A stretch of DNA of 64,000 nucleotides from Paralithodes platypus (taxonomy: Eukaryota > Arthropoda > Malacostraca > Decapoda > Lithodidae), in contig CM064480.1 in NCBI GenBank assembly GCA_032716605.1, positions 21,849,651 through 21,913,650 of the forward strand. Direction: 5' to 3'. This document shows, one piece after another, positions 53,492 through 64,000 of this stretch. A program made the position numbers and the translations under genes. The notes beneath the pieces are model-generated. The model saw only the letters and a program-made list of their open reading frames with translations. It did no database searches and was not told the DNA's origin. The number at the start of each line of letters is the position of its first letter. Position 1 is the first letter of the stretch.

Positions 53492-54381
53492 CTAGACCCT
53501 CTGCCGTAAAGTTATACATGGCAAGGAAGGTTTGTCCAGAGCTACTGAAAGGCATCGCGTCAAAAAACTCCTGATTAGAGGCCCACAACTGTGTGGACTT
53601 AATAACTTCCACCGAAAGATTATTAAGGAAACGTAAAGAGGCTGTCCCCTTGCGTAAATCGTGGGTCTTACCCACAACGCCGGGATTCTTCTCTTTAAAG
53701 TCCTTGACCAAGAGAGAAGCCAGTGTACGCTCCATCAAGCGTTCACCCGGACTTGCGACCCATAAAGCACCCTGGTGATTTAGAGGTGCCACTCTTAAAT
53801 ATTTGGTTAGAGCTTGCACTGGGCAAAAAAGATGGTGCACCTTTCCCCTTTTTAACGCCGGCACCGTGAACTCTGAAAACACGTATTCACTGTGCTCATT
53901 CTTGGCTAAGAATCCTGGGGAAGGTGCAATGTGAATACACTCATGAAGCCTATCAAACCTGAGGCAAATAGGTGTGTTGCTCATCGCCGCCAGCTCAGAT
54001 ACTCTGTTCCCGGTAGCCAAAGCCATAAGGAATACTGCCCTTTTGTAAAATCTGCAGTCTTTGGTACATACGGGAACGAGAATAACTACGATGCTTTGTC
54101 CAGAGACCATGTAGGCCTGAGCTGACGGGGAGGTGGGCGGAATTTAAAACCTGCCCTCATAAATCAATTTCAGATAAATGTTTCTGCATGAACAGATACA
54201 TTAAATAATTAACAACCAACGCCACCGAGGGCACAGTTTGGTTTGTTCTAAGAATCCAAGACATAAAAGCTTGCCAATGCGATTGAAACTGTCGCTTTGT
54301 AGACTGGGTATATTGATTCGTGAATATCTTGGTCACGTCGCTACCATATGGTGCTAGCCACTTGGCCTCCTGAATGTCCAT
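53492..54381 (-). pseudogene. DIRS YR, copy E, degenerate; catalytic Tyr replaced
   Basis: It starts MDIQEAKWLAPYGSDV. About 35 codons after the core-binding region are deleted near 54165. TGNRVSEL is retained and HDLRKGT keeps H and R. The nucleophile box reads LTRCLSVALDK, so Tyr is Cys, and a frameshift precedes it. It ends LRQRV and TAG at 53494-53492. Confidence 0.88.
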
Positions 54382-55638
54382 AATGAACAAGTCCGTGAGG
54401 TTTCTAGGTTGCCAATTGTGTTCTAAGTGGAACAACCCGACCGGGAGTGACACTGGGTGCGGGCACCACGTGTACAAATGCTGGTACCAAACTGCACCGG
54501 CCACAGGGGCGCGATTAGCGAGACTACGCCTCGCTAATCCTGTAGTTTGTTGACTACGTGGCACATTAGAGACGCGTCTGGCGGCGGAAAATAGATAAAG
54601 GAACTCAACCTGTTCTCGTCCGTCATCAGAGCGTCAGGTCCGCCCGCCGGCGTTATCGTCCGGCGGGTGAGGTACAGTGGGAGTTTGCAAGTCTTCTCAG
54701 ACGCAAACAAATCCACTTGTGGATGGTCATGCTCCGCACACGCAAGAGCGCCCATTCCACTGAAGTGCTTTGTCTCTGAGACAGAGCGTCTGCCCAGACG
54801 TTTGCAACACCTGGGAGATAAGATACGTGAAGATGAATGTTCAGCCTGTTGGCTAGTATAAAAATCTTTTCTGACACGTTTAGCCACTTCCGAGATCTTA
54901 TTGACCCTTGTTTCTGAATACAGTGAACCACATTCAGATTGTCCATTCTGAAGGCCACCGACTAGCCCCGTAAAGCAGAGCCGTGAGCCTGAAGGACAGA
55001 TAAGGGGACTAGTAAGTCTTTGACATTGATGTGGAAGATTTCTAAATGGGACCAAAACCTTTGACCCTGATGCCCGAGGTTTGACTACAAGCCCCAACCT
55101 ATCGTGCCTGACGCATCCATGTCCACCCATACCGACGGCGGAGGAGAGGTTCATGACATGACTGCGTGCAACCTTTCTCTCGTCGCCCAAACCGCTAGTA
55201 AGTTGTGTAATAACGTTGGGATAGGCCATACTATCCCCGCCGGTAATAGTGGGAAAAATTTGTTGCCCTCCAAGATTAAATGTTAGACTTTCAACCGGCC
55301 CAACTTCACAGTTAGCTGAACCCCGTTGAGAGAACCGACTAGAGATTCCCAAAGTTTCTGTGTCGTATTCAGACTGTGGAGAAACATAAACAGTTTTTGC
55401 GAAATCTGTTTCGAGTGTCCACACTCTGACTCAGAGTGAGAGAAGCTGTGTCCTCGACCAGCCCTATCCCCTGAAATACTCGTGGGGGAACAAGGGTTTG
55501 ACTTTTACTAAGTTGACCTTGAATCCTAGAGATATGAGATGGTTTAACGTAACGTAGACATGACTGATGCGTAACTTTTCTGTTTCTGCCACCACCAGTT
55601 AGTCGCCCAGATACCACCAGACCCTGATCCCTTGTTCT
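54351..55638 (-). pseudogene. DIRS RT-RNase H, copy E, N-terminal half deleted
   Basis: The 5' edge (about 55638) joins gag C-terminal sequence directly to the RT at the ALMPLLEQGIR position, so motif A is lost. A YLDD-equivalent region is degenerate (WWYLGD in one frame). RNase H pieces (FRMDNLNVVHCIQKQGS, ANVWADALSQR) and the DIRS C-terminal part remain. The alternative frame over this stretch (54534-55424) is open for 296 codons. Confidence 0.82.
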
Positions 55639-57156
55639 AACAAGGGCATCAGGGCTTGCGGGGACCTTGCTTGAATGCTTGTGCCAAATTGAAAACAGTC
55701 TTCCAAACTGCTGGTGAAATCAAAGAAGGAATTAGAACTGGAGACAGAACTACTTGGCTTGCAATACGGTCAAGAAGTTTCTTCACTAAGAACATCCTCA
55801 GATCCTGCCTTGCTCGAACTGCCTCTAATAAGGCCGTCCGAATATCTCCTAAAGACTTGGATGGAAGTCTGGAGAAGCAAGCGCCGGGAAAGTTCAATGG
55901 CTTTCCTGACTTCCGCGGCTTCTATTGCCTGAGAAGAGCGTAACAGAGACTTTGTTACTTGCTGGGAACCATATATTGCGAAAACAGTTTAAACGCTTTT
56001 CCTCTTAACCTAAACTTGCGGTCTAGGTAAGCTGGGGAAGGTGTGCTAATGGCAGCCAAGCAGAGGGGACTCCGCCGGCACCAAAAACCGGAAGAGAGAA
56101 CCAAGAATGGCGTTCTGGAGGGATTTGGTGGTAAGAATAAGTCATGGTTATAATAACTTGGAATGTCCTTAATATGAACATCCAAAACATTTCCGTAACA
56201 TTGCTACCCCTGACTCATCAGGCCCGTAAAAAGAGGCATAGCTCCTGTTTTTTGACTGGCGCCTTGTCTAAAGGAGGGGGAGATATGTCTGATATGACTC
56301 GCACAGTGGAAGTAGTGAGAGCTGTTGTGCCTGGCACATTGGAAATTGGGTCTGACACAAGCGGATGGCTAGGTATTTTCGCTAAAGCAAAGGATGTAGC
56401 CAGAGGTCGCACATTCGTCGACATCGCGGGATCTCCCGTATCAGAAGGAGTTTCCGGCGTAGGGCCAAAGAACCTATTAAGTGCATTCAATAGTAGTCCA
56501 TCAATCTCTTCCGCCGGTACATACCTAGCCGATGACGAACTCCGTGGAGATTCGACAGTACCCTGAGAGTCGCCTAGAAGGTGACTGGACTCTTCAACCT
56601 CCATCTCTGAGACCAGAGATCGTTGTTCTTCATCCGTTAAGTCTGGCTTATCATGGGAAGATCCCGCCGAAGCCGGGACCTCCACATGTTGCCATGTTAA
56701 AACTGGGGTAGAAGATGGTACATTGGCATCCCGTGGACGTCAGCACTAGTTGAGTCACAAAGGGATGTGTTCTGTCCTGCCAGGACTGTGAGTATCGCCA
56801 TACACCTTGGCTGTGGCTGTCCCTCGCTTGCGAGCTCGGTATACTCTCTAAAAGAGAGCCCTGTAAAGGTTTATGATAATTAAAAGCTCCCATAGCTCAT
56901 TAACACATTGAAAGCAGAGCTGGTGAGCAAAATCATAAAGTATACTAATTAATTTAATTTATATTTAATTGTATTAAAATAAATTACTATAAATAAACAC
57001 AATATTATCCTAATATAATCATAGAAAATATATATGGTTATTATTATTCAGTGATTAAATTATTTCATTAACAAATAAAATAATATATAGGGATACCTGA
57101 TCTTAACGGCGTTGAACATACAGCAATGAGAGGTTCAAGTGCCGACATGGCAGAGA
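55639..57156 (-). pseudogene. DIRS gag, copy E (diverged type), broken
   Basis: The start at 57156 reads MSALEPLIAVCSTPLRSGIP, a diverged version of the Cys-cluster start, cut after ~20 codons by AT-rich DNA (about 56900-57096). Further pieces match copy C gag in order: GVWRYSQ, VPASAGSSHD, AEEIDGLLLNALNRFF, SPPPLDKAPVKK, RKFRLRGKAFKLFSQYMV and SLGDIRTALLEAVRARQDLR. The tail is deleted into RT at about 55640. Confidence 0.82.
56900..57096. other. AT-rich filler replacing part of copy E gag
   Basis: About 200 bp of >80% A+T has no similarity by eye to any gag copy. It could be a small insertion or a repair filler. No terminal repeats were identified. Confidence 0.5.
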
Positions 57157-57358
57157 CTGGGGGAAAACTACCCCGCCCCCGGGAACTACCTGGTCACCTG
57201 GTGCAACACCGGTACTCCGCCCTGGAAAGAGAATTTTCCGGGGATTAATGCTCATAGGGTTACACCCAAAAAATGGTACAAAATATGTGTCACAAGACCG
57301 CCGGTCAACGAACCGTAGCACTCCACCACTACTTTTCGTTTTCCTTGAGTTTCATATT

Positions 57359-58205
57359 AAAGATTTCAGGATATATTTACCTGTCCAGAAGATTTTAAGC
57401 ATATCTTTTGAATCCTCATAAAGATGAAGTATATCTTTATTAAAGATGAAGTCTTTCAAGTATCCCTTTACACTTGAAACATTAGTAAGATTCCGGCATC
57501 TTTTTATCCCATAAAAAGTCTAAGCCTATCCTAATCTCTAATCCGGCTTCTCCCAGAAGCCCTCATAGATCGCCGTCTTGAAGGCCGTGATACCCTATTG
57601 TATCAATCAATTGTTTGGCAAATGATCGCGAATTGCTAATCAGTTAATATAACCACCCGAAGGTATAACCGCCGGGTTTTATATGCAATGTCAAACCAAT
57701 TGTACCTGCCCCAGACCTTTTTTGTAAAAAGGTCGCCGGGAGAGAAAGACTAAACAAACAAACAACATTGTTCCAATTGTTTATTAAGGATTTCAGCATA
57801 TCTTTTACCTGTTCAAAAGAATTAAGCATAACTTCTGAATCCTCATAAAAATGAAACATATCTTTATTAAAGATGAAGTCCTTCAAGTATCCCTTTACAC
57901 TTGAAACACTAGTAAGATTCAGGCATCTTTTTATCCCATAAAAAGTCTAAGCCTATCTTAATCTCTAATCCGGCTTCTGCCAGAAGCCCTCATAGATCGC
58001 CGTCTTGAAGGCCGTGATACCCTATTGTATCAATCAATTGTTTGGCAAATTATCGCGAATCGCAAATTCGTTAATATAACCACCCGAAGGTACAACCGCC
58101 GGGTTTTATATGCAATGTCAAACCACTTATACCTGCCCCAGACCTCTTTGTAAAAAGGTCGCCGGGAGGGAAAGACCAAACAAAATAACTGTGTGGAGCC
58201 CCCCT
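57359..58205 (-). repeat. Two ~425-bp tandem leader units in copy E
   Basis: 57359-57783 and 57784-58205 repeat the same leader segment (e.g. CAAGTATCCCTTTACACTTG; GATCGCCGTCTTGAAGGCCG; CACCCGAAGGT; AACCGCCGGGTTTTATATGC). Divergence is a few percent with small indels. Confidence 0.85.
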
Positions 58206-58211
58206 CACCGG

Positions 58212-58623
58212 GAATAACACAGGAAGCCTGATCCCAGGCTTGACCACAGAAAACGCAGTTTCTGATGAGCCCTCAAGCGACCAAACTCGTCGGGGTAACT
58301 TACCTATTTTAGCCATCCTGACTAAAACTCGGTAAACAAAAACGGTGTTCTCGGAGCAACGAGAAAAAACGCCGGAAAGGTAGCCCACACCAAACGAGAC
58401 ATAACAGGAGGGCGTAATGCATAAAGCAATGAATAACACAGGAAGCCTGATCCCAGGCTCGACCACAGAAAACGCAGTTTCTGATGAGCCCTCAAGCGAC
58501 CAAACTCGTCGGGGTAACTTACCTATTTTAGCCATCCTGACTAAAACTCGGTAAACAAAAACGGTGTTCTCGGAGCAACGAGAAAAACGCCGGAAAGGTA
58601 ACCCCCACCAAATGAGACATTTT
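58212..58623 (-). repeat. Two ~220-bp tandem units at the gag start of copy E
   Basis: 58212-58431 and 58432-58623 repeat AATAACACAGGAAGCCTGAT through GCAACGAGAAAAAACGCCGG. The first unit carries a piece of gag start (LCITPSCYVS on the minus strand). Confidence 0.85.
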
Positions 58624-58716
58624 AACACATTTTATACAAAGGGTGTGCGCAAAATTAGGGATACCTGAACAGGAGAGCGTAATGCATACAGCAAAAACCG
58701 GGGCAAAGGTAGCCAT
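58609..58716 (-). pseudogene. Second gag start in copy E (family-I type), truncated at codon ~33
   Basis: MATFAPVFAVCITLSCSGIP then FAHTLCIKCVK matches copy C gag, after which the frame runs into leader sequence of a different DIRS subfamily (MSHLVGVTFPAF...). It marks the recombination junction of copy E. Confidence 0.82.
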
Positions 58717-58774
58717 GACAGAGACTGGAGGGAAACTTACTCCAGGTTCTGCATAGACCCGCCGGGACCCAGCT

Positions 58775-60191
58775 CTGGAAAATTAAAATTTCCAGGAATT
58801 AATGCTCATAAGGTTAACCCACTCATGTTCGCACACAGGTGTTAAATAACCCGCCGGGTAACGAGACGTAATACTCAACGACCACAGCTCGCTACGCGGT
58901 GGGGTTTCCTAAGTAAAAGATTTCAGAATATCTTAATTTGTCCAAAAGATTTATGAATACCCTCTGACATAATATATAAAGACCATCATGGCGTTTATAA
59001 GTGATTAAGTCTTTCCGGTGGTGTTTGTTTCCATATTAAATTTTGGAAAAAAAACCCTAAAAAAGACGCCGGCCCCCGAATTATCTCGTAGATAAAAAAC
59101 TGGGAAGCCTGACAAATATACGAGATCTAACTTCTGCCGAAGTATCTTTTTAGATCGCCGTATGTTGAAGGCGGCGATACAAAACGTATCCCTCAAATGT
59201 CTGGTTAACTAACTGAATTGTAAATTCGTTATTCTCATCCGTGCAAGAAACACCCGCCGGGTGTGAATAATAGTTTAAAAAACGTTAACCCCAATTGTGC
59301 CCTAAAGCGCCGTATGTTGAAGGAGGCGATACACAAAGCATCCCTCAATTGACTGGTCAACTAAACTGAATTTTGCAAATTCGGTCATCCCACCCTTCCA
59401 GGTTGCACCCACCGGGTGAATTAAAGTTTAAAAGTTAACCCCAATTGTTCCTATCCCCACTTCTTTGAAACAGATCGCCGGGGAGGAAATACAACTACAG
59501 CATAGTTTTATATTGGCTTTGCAAAACCGAAAAAACTACAAACAACACGTGTCCGTATGAACACTGTTAGATGGGTACAGCCAACCCGCCGGGAATCAGA
59601 AGGAGCCTGAAACAGGCACCCCAGAGACGCAGACCTGGGGAGCCACAGACACCCACTCGCCGGGGAAACAAGCCTGTTTTAAACCACGCGTGGCCAAAAC
59701 TTGGCAACCAGCCGGGGTTATCAAGGTGAAACCGAGAAAAACCCGCCGGAAAAAACCCACCCTGTCCAGATACCATCTGAACGCAACACCGGACCGAGGC
59801 GTAGCTAAAACACAACTAACGCCGGGCCCAACATAGTCCGTGGAATTAGCCAAAACACAACTAACCCAGGACACATAAATAGTCCGTGGAATTAGCCAAT
59901 ACACAACTAAACCAGGATACACATGACACAGTAGTACATATTTAGAAAATAAATCAATAACACTTGTATATGTGATAAAGCTAACGAGAGGCTGGCTAGG
60001 CCTAGGCAGACGGATAACAGTAACATGTCGGAATATAAACAAAAAGCACTGAATTATATCACAACAGGAACCACCGCCAACACACCACTGTAGCAAACAC
60101 TTCCGGCAAAGGGAAGAACTGACTCGGGACCCAGAAAAAACTTCACTAAGTGAAGAAAAATACGCTGGGAACGACAGCAAAAATACGCTAC
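58775..60191 (-). other. Probable leader intron of copy E
   Basis: On the minus strand the donor is GATGAG|GTAGCG (60191-60190) and the acceptor ATTTTCCAG|AGC (AG at 58776-58775), at the same places as in B and C. The repeated ACCCGGCGGGT-type palindromes are present (about 59254, 59410 as complements). Confidence 0.45.
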
Positions 60192-60505
60192 CTCATCAGA
60201 AAGATAAAAGGAAGCAATAACGTGTAATGAAAGCCGCCTGCATCACAAAGCTAGCTAACTGTGAAAAAGTTCACCTGTCCACAACAGGACCACGAGGGTA
60301 CATCCGAAATAGATGCCCCAAACATACGACCCAAAATACACTGCACTGCGGGCAACCAGCCCAGGACACTCCTGCTACGCATATCCTAACCTTACTCGAT
60401 ACATCCCGGAGTAAACAAATGAGAAAAAACTCACTAGGGACGCAACAAATGCGGAACCCGCGGAGCGTGGGGAGACAGGTCCGGGCAGGCTGAGCGCAGA
60501 GCAGA

Positions 60506-60821
60506 GAAGGAAGAATGACGCCTGCAGTAGCGTCTGGTCAAAGATCCACACAAGTACAGTACATCCACGATATGATGGAAAGCTTATTAGATAGTTATTC
60601 TTATTTTCTTTTTGTTTTTATTTTTTACGAAGTTTTTTCGTAGTGAGAACCCAATTCATAATGACTGAAGCCATGAGTGAGGTCGCGTGCGCTCATGATG
60701 AAGGCTCCTCAGTTTTTTAAATGCTCTGCGCGGTAGATTCAAACTACGGCGGATTAGTGTTTGAAGAGGATGCCTTATGTAATAGGCATGTTCGTCAATG
60801 ATGGAGGGGCCACTAATAAAT
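60506..60821 (-). repeat. Left ITR of copy E
   Basis: This is the inverted counterpart of 52269-52618, ending GGGGCCACTAATAAAT. It includes ACAGTACAT, a small local duplication not seen in the other copies. Confidence 0.9.
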
Positions 60822-63344
60822 AGGGGTTTTATGGAAGAGTTTGGGCAGTTTCTCGAGAAATTTTCTGCTAAAACCGGAAGACTTTTGATATGTGGAGATT
60901 TTAATTACTGGGCTGACAGCCCTCATCTGAAGCCGTTCTCTCCTGAGTTCCTGGAGTTGACTGATCAGAACAATTTTGTAAACCATGTGTCCCACCCAAC
61001 TCATATCTTAGGACACACCCTTGACTTGGTTCTCTTTCCTGTGGGTTGTGGTGGTGTTCTGGATGTTGATGTTGAGAATGCTGACCCTAATACCTCTGAT
61101 CATGCTTTGATTACTTTCAGCTTTGATTTCCCTAAGCCACTCACACATGAAAAAGTAATCAGATTTAGAAATTATAAAAATACAGACCAAAGTTTGGCTA
61201 GCAGTGAAGTAAAACAGTACTTGGGAAGTATTGATACTTCCAACCTTACTTCAGATGAGCTGGTGGAGGTACATAGAAATGCACTTAAATTAGTGTTCGA
61301 TCATCACTGTCCAGAAGTAGAGAAGAAAATCATAGTACGAGATGATTCACCCTGGTATAGCACTCGAGTTAAATTTCTTAGAAGAGCGCGTAGAAGAGCT
61401 GAACGTGAATGGCGGATAAATAAAACAGACTCTACATGGTTGCAATATCTGTCAGCCAGAAGAGCCGTGATCCACACAATCAAAGATGAAAAGAAAGTGT
61501 ATTATCAGGGAAAAGTTGACTCATGTGGTAGCGACCAGAGGAGGTTGGCTTCAATTGTAAACAGTTTACTTGGAAAAACAAGAGTCAGCTTAAGACCTTC
61601 TGTACCCGATGCCGAGTTGGCTGCCAACTTTGTGGCATTTTTTGCTGGCAAGATAACTCGCATAAGACAGGAACTGGATGATGCTTCTGTTGGTGAAGAA
61701 CTTTCAGTTGTACTCCAACCCCGACACATTCCTAATAATGTCCTCTCATCCTTTCACTCAGTAGAGGTGGACATGATCTCGTCCTACATAAGAAACCTCA
61801 ATAAAACATTTTGCCCGTTGGATCCCATAAATGTTTCCAAGCTACCAAGAGTCTATGATCACACAGTTGAGTTTATTTCCAAAATAATTAATAAGTGCTT
61901 CTCTGAAGGTAACTTCCCACAGTCTGAAAGGCATGCACTACTCCGACCTAGTCTAAAGAAACCTGGACTTGATGTTGAGAACATGTTGAACTATCGTCCT
62001 GTCTCCAACCTGTCCTTCATATCAAAGATATTAGAGCGTGCAATACTTGACCAATTACAACCACTACTTCAGCAGAATGAAACTATCCCAATTTTTCAGT
62101 CTGCTTACCGACAGCATCATTCAACTGAAACAGCATTGATTAGAGTACATAATGATCTAGTTAAGAACATTTGCAATGGTGTGGCCTCACTATTGGTCTT
62201 GCTTGATCTCTCTGCGGCCTTTGACACAGTGGATCACGAGTTGCTATTGAGTGATCTTTACGATTGTGGTGTGCGTGACTCTGCTCTCTTGCTTCTTGGG
62301 TCGTACTTGTCAGGTAGATCCCAGAGTCTCGGACTCGACACCCCTACAGTATGGTGTTCCGCAGGGATCAGTTTTAGGTCCTATCCTATTCATAATTTAT
62401 ATCAGCAGTTTGTCTCTTCTGCTTCGTGCACATAATGTCACCTTTCACTTTTATGCAGATGACACCCAGATTTATGTGAGAATCACAAATATAGTTGATA
62501 TACGGAGTAAGATGGAATTGTTGATGTCTGATATCAAGAAGTGGATGAGAGCGAGAAAACTTATAAACTAAATGATGGTAAAACTGATATTCTCATCATC
62601 CGAGGAAATAGAAGAGCTGATGATATAGTAGGTGCCCTCTCCATCAATGTGGGTGGATCTCAGCTGCGACCGGTCAACTCTGTTCGAAATCTGGGTGTAT
62701 ATGTGAACTCCCGATTAGATTTCAAAGAGCATGTAAACCAGATAGTTAAAAGTTGTTACTTGCACATCAGAAATCTCTATTTGGTGAAGCCGTTTATAAC
62801 CAGATGTTGCCTCCTGACGTTGGTTCACTCATTGGTCTTCTCTCGTGTTGATTATTGCAATGCCCTGTTGGTGGGTCTTCCAAATTATATTTTAAAGAAA
62901 GTTCAGTCTGTTCTTAACAGGGCCGCAAGACTCATTTTTGGTGTTCCACCTAGAACTCCTACTACATCTCTTCACATAGAACTGCACTGGCTGCCAGTAA
63001 GAGCAAGAATAGAATTTAAGTTGTGTTTAGTGACTTTTAAGGTTCTCAAATTTGGTGAGCCTAGGTACCTTGCGGAGCTGCTCAGGCGTCCACCGGCACA
63101 CCATGGTGTAGTTGAGTGTCATGACAATGACCCTTTTCGTCTTGATGAACCAAGGGCTTTCCAGCAGTCTTCTTTCTTTGAGAGGTCATTCTCCTACATG
63201 GCTCCGAGGTTGTATAACAGGTTGCCGCTGTCCATGAGACAACCGAGTTCTGTTGAATGCTTCAAGAGACAACTTAAGACTTTTCTCTTTGAGAGAAGCT
63301 ATGATCTTGAGAGAGGTGTCATGACAGATGGCTATAGAGTTTAG
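60822..63344 (+). pseudogene. LINE-d ORF2, endonuclease C-terminal part and reverse transcriptase
   Basis: It resumes at RGFMEEFGQFLEKF with ICGDFNYWAD and TSDHALITF. RT motifs are NYRPVSNLSFISKILERA, FQSAYRQHHSTETAL and DLSAAFDTVDHELL. A one-base shift near 62330 leads to [14 protein letters not shown] and FYADDTQIYV in a second frame (to 62571), and a second shift near 62560 leads to the C-terminal region (NRAARLIFGVPP, LHWLPVRARIEFK) ending TAG at 63344. Otherwise it is complete. Confidence 0.88.
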
Positions 63345-63502
63345 GCTATTTTGCCACTGCTAGTGATTGTTAAATGTGTGTTGTATATAAGCTTTCTTTT
63401 GATGCATTGATTTTGTTCTTTTTTCTTTCTCTTTCCAAGCGCTAGTGAATTCTTCGGAAAAATTGGCGCTTATGAGAAATAAGTAAGTAATAAGTAACAT
63501 GC

Positions 63503-63525
63503 TTATTATTATTATTATTATTAAT
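63503..63525. repeat. (ATT)n tail of LINE-d
   Basis: A short ATT/TTA run follows GAAATAAGTAAGTAATAAGT and marks the 3' end of LINE-d. Confidence 0.8.
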
Positions 63526-63530
63526 ATATC

Positions 63531-64000
63531 ATATAAGTAACTGTATTTAACCATAATCTGTACTTTTTGTATGTATTTTAGGCGTTAGGCTAGGCCTATT
63601 AGGGAAAAATAGGTACGGGCGGTCGGGTTGGCAGACTACAATCCAATTTTCCCCATTTATTCTCAAGTCCCAATGAAGTGCATTTCCAAGGACACTGTGT
63701 TTGCCCAGTCTACATTGACCGCGCCTTTTGGGGGCCCACTGTACGCTGATGTTGCTTTTGGAGTTCAGGGGCTACAGTATTATTCTAAGTACTGTACATA
63801 TATGTGAAATTGGGTAAAACAGAGAGGTAAAGGTAGCATTCACTGTTATCTTGTGAATGGTGTAGATTATAACACTGTTAACTCGTCAAACTCGGATATT
63901 TGCTGCGACATACGGGGACCTATCTGAGAGGCCGATGCCATTCCGAGAAGTATGGGTTTCCGAGTAAAAAGAGTCCGAATTACCGAAGGTTTACTGTTCA
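63531..64000. other. Flank with partial pogo-like end at the window edge
   Basis: No gene is seen. The last 60 bases (GAGTCCGAATTACCGAAGGT then TTACTG) resemble the right TIR of the foldback MITE at 25682-26572. Whether an entire element is present cannot be judged because the window ends here. Confidence 0.3.

Larger units (their letters stand above)
52269..60821 (-). mobile_element. DIRS1-like retrotransposon copy E, decayed and mosaic
   Basis: It is bounded by family-I right (52269-52618) and left (60506-60821) ITRs, inserted antisense in LINE-d with no target duplication beyond one or two ambiguous bases. Internally it has an ICR, a degenerate YR, a partial RT-RNase H fused directly to the gag C-terminal part, and repeated leader/gag-start segments. 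Its genes are clearly more diverged than in A-C while its ends match them closely, so it looks recombinant. Confidence 0.88.
50690..63530 (+). mobile_element. LINE-d: L2/CR1-like LINE split by DIRS copy E
   Basis: A 5' UTR (50690-50975), ORF1, and ORF2 (endonuclease start to 52268, then 60822-63344), plus a 3' UTR and ATT-rich tail to about 63530, form one element interrupted by 8.55 kb of copy E. Joining 52268 to 60822 gives a continuous reading (H-R-G-T-D / R-G-F-M-E-E-F). The RT style (NYRPVSNLSFISKILERA, FDTVDHELL) indicates the L2/CR1 group. Confidence 0.88.

Noticed and set aside
58260..58300. Hammerhead-like word CTGATGAG in copy E leader
   Set aside because: The second core element GAAA and a suitable cleavage triplet with closing stems are not in place (GACCAAAC follows instead).

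Overview
This window looks like animal nuclear DNA, most likely from an arthropod and by inference a decapod crustacean. It is dominated by nested retroelements, with host coding sequence limited to short exons bounded by GT/AG splice sites. No rRNA gene, tRNA gene, CRISPR array or prokaryotic operon was seen. The host inference rests on abundant DIRS1-like tyrosine-recombinase retrotransposons, which are known to be common in decapods, together with CR1/L2-, RTE- and jockey-like LINEs and pogo/Tigger-type MITEs. Only a database search could settle the species.

Layout. From 1 to 5.6 kb, a CR1-like LINE (LINE-a, 495-5352) lies between candidate minus-strand exons of an unidentified host gene. 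LINE-a is itself hit by an antisense 3' fragment of LINE-b and by a TA-flanked MITE placed just before its RT YADD box. From 5.6 to 8.7 kb the DNA is mostly anonymous. From 8.75 to 23.0 kb two DIRS1-like copies stand head to head: A (minus, 5'-truncated) and B (plus, full length but broken). From 23.1 to 25.1 kb there is a pogo/Tigger transposase remnant and then two correctly phased exons of a GDAP1-like glutathione-S-transferase-fold gene. From 25.7 to 27.3 kb there are two foldback elements.

From 27.56 to 43.26 kb lies a second DIRS family (copy D). It is itself hit by an RTE fragment and a LINE-a fragment, and a family-I copy (C, 34.17-42.86 kb) sits inside D's internal complementary region (ICR). 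C has an intact gag (875 aa) and an intact tyrosine recombinase (326 aa), with an RT broken by a small indel. About 2.7 kb of the C/D right end is tandemly duplicated (41.0-46.4 kb). From 46.4 to 50.7 kb are LINE-b, a possible pogo HTH scrap, a U4-snRNA-like stretch and LINE-c with its poly(A). From 50.7 to 63.5 kb is an L2/CR1-like LINE-d, split by DIRS copy E (52.27-60.82 kb, minus), which is decayed and mosaic.

How the DIRS genes work together. The order is left ITR, a leader with a probable 1422-bp intron, gag (N-terminal Cys cluster, SR-rich middle, RG-rich tail), RT-RNase H, YR, ICR and right ITR. In copy C the gag ORF ends on the heptamer A_AAA_AAC followed by TAA, and a -1 shift there opens directly into the RT frame. 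The YR start codon overlaps the RT stop by 28 nt. The ICR joins the complements of both ITR ends, as expected for YR-mediated circle integration, and the C-into-D insertion shows an ICR serving as target. No methyltransferase domain was noticed in these copies.
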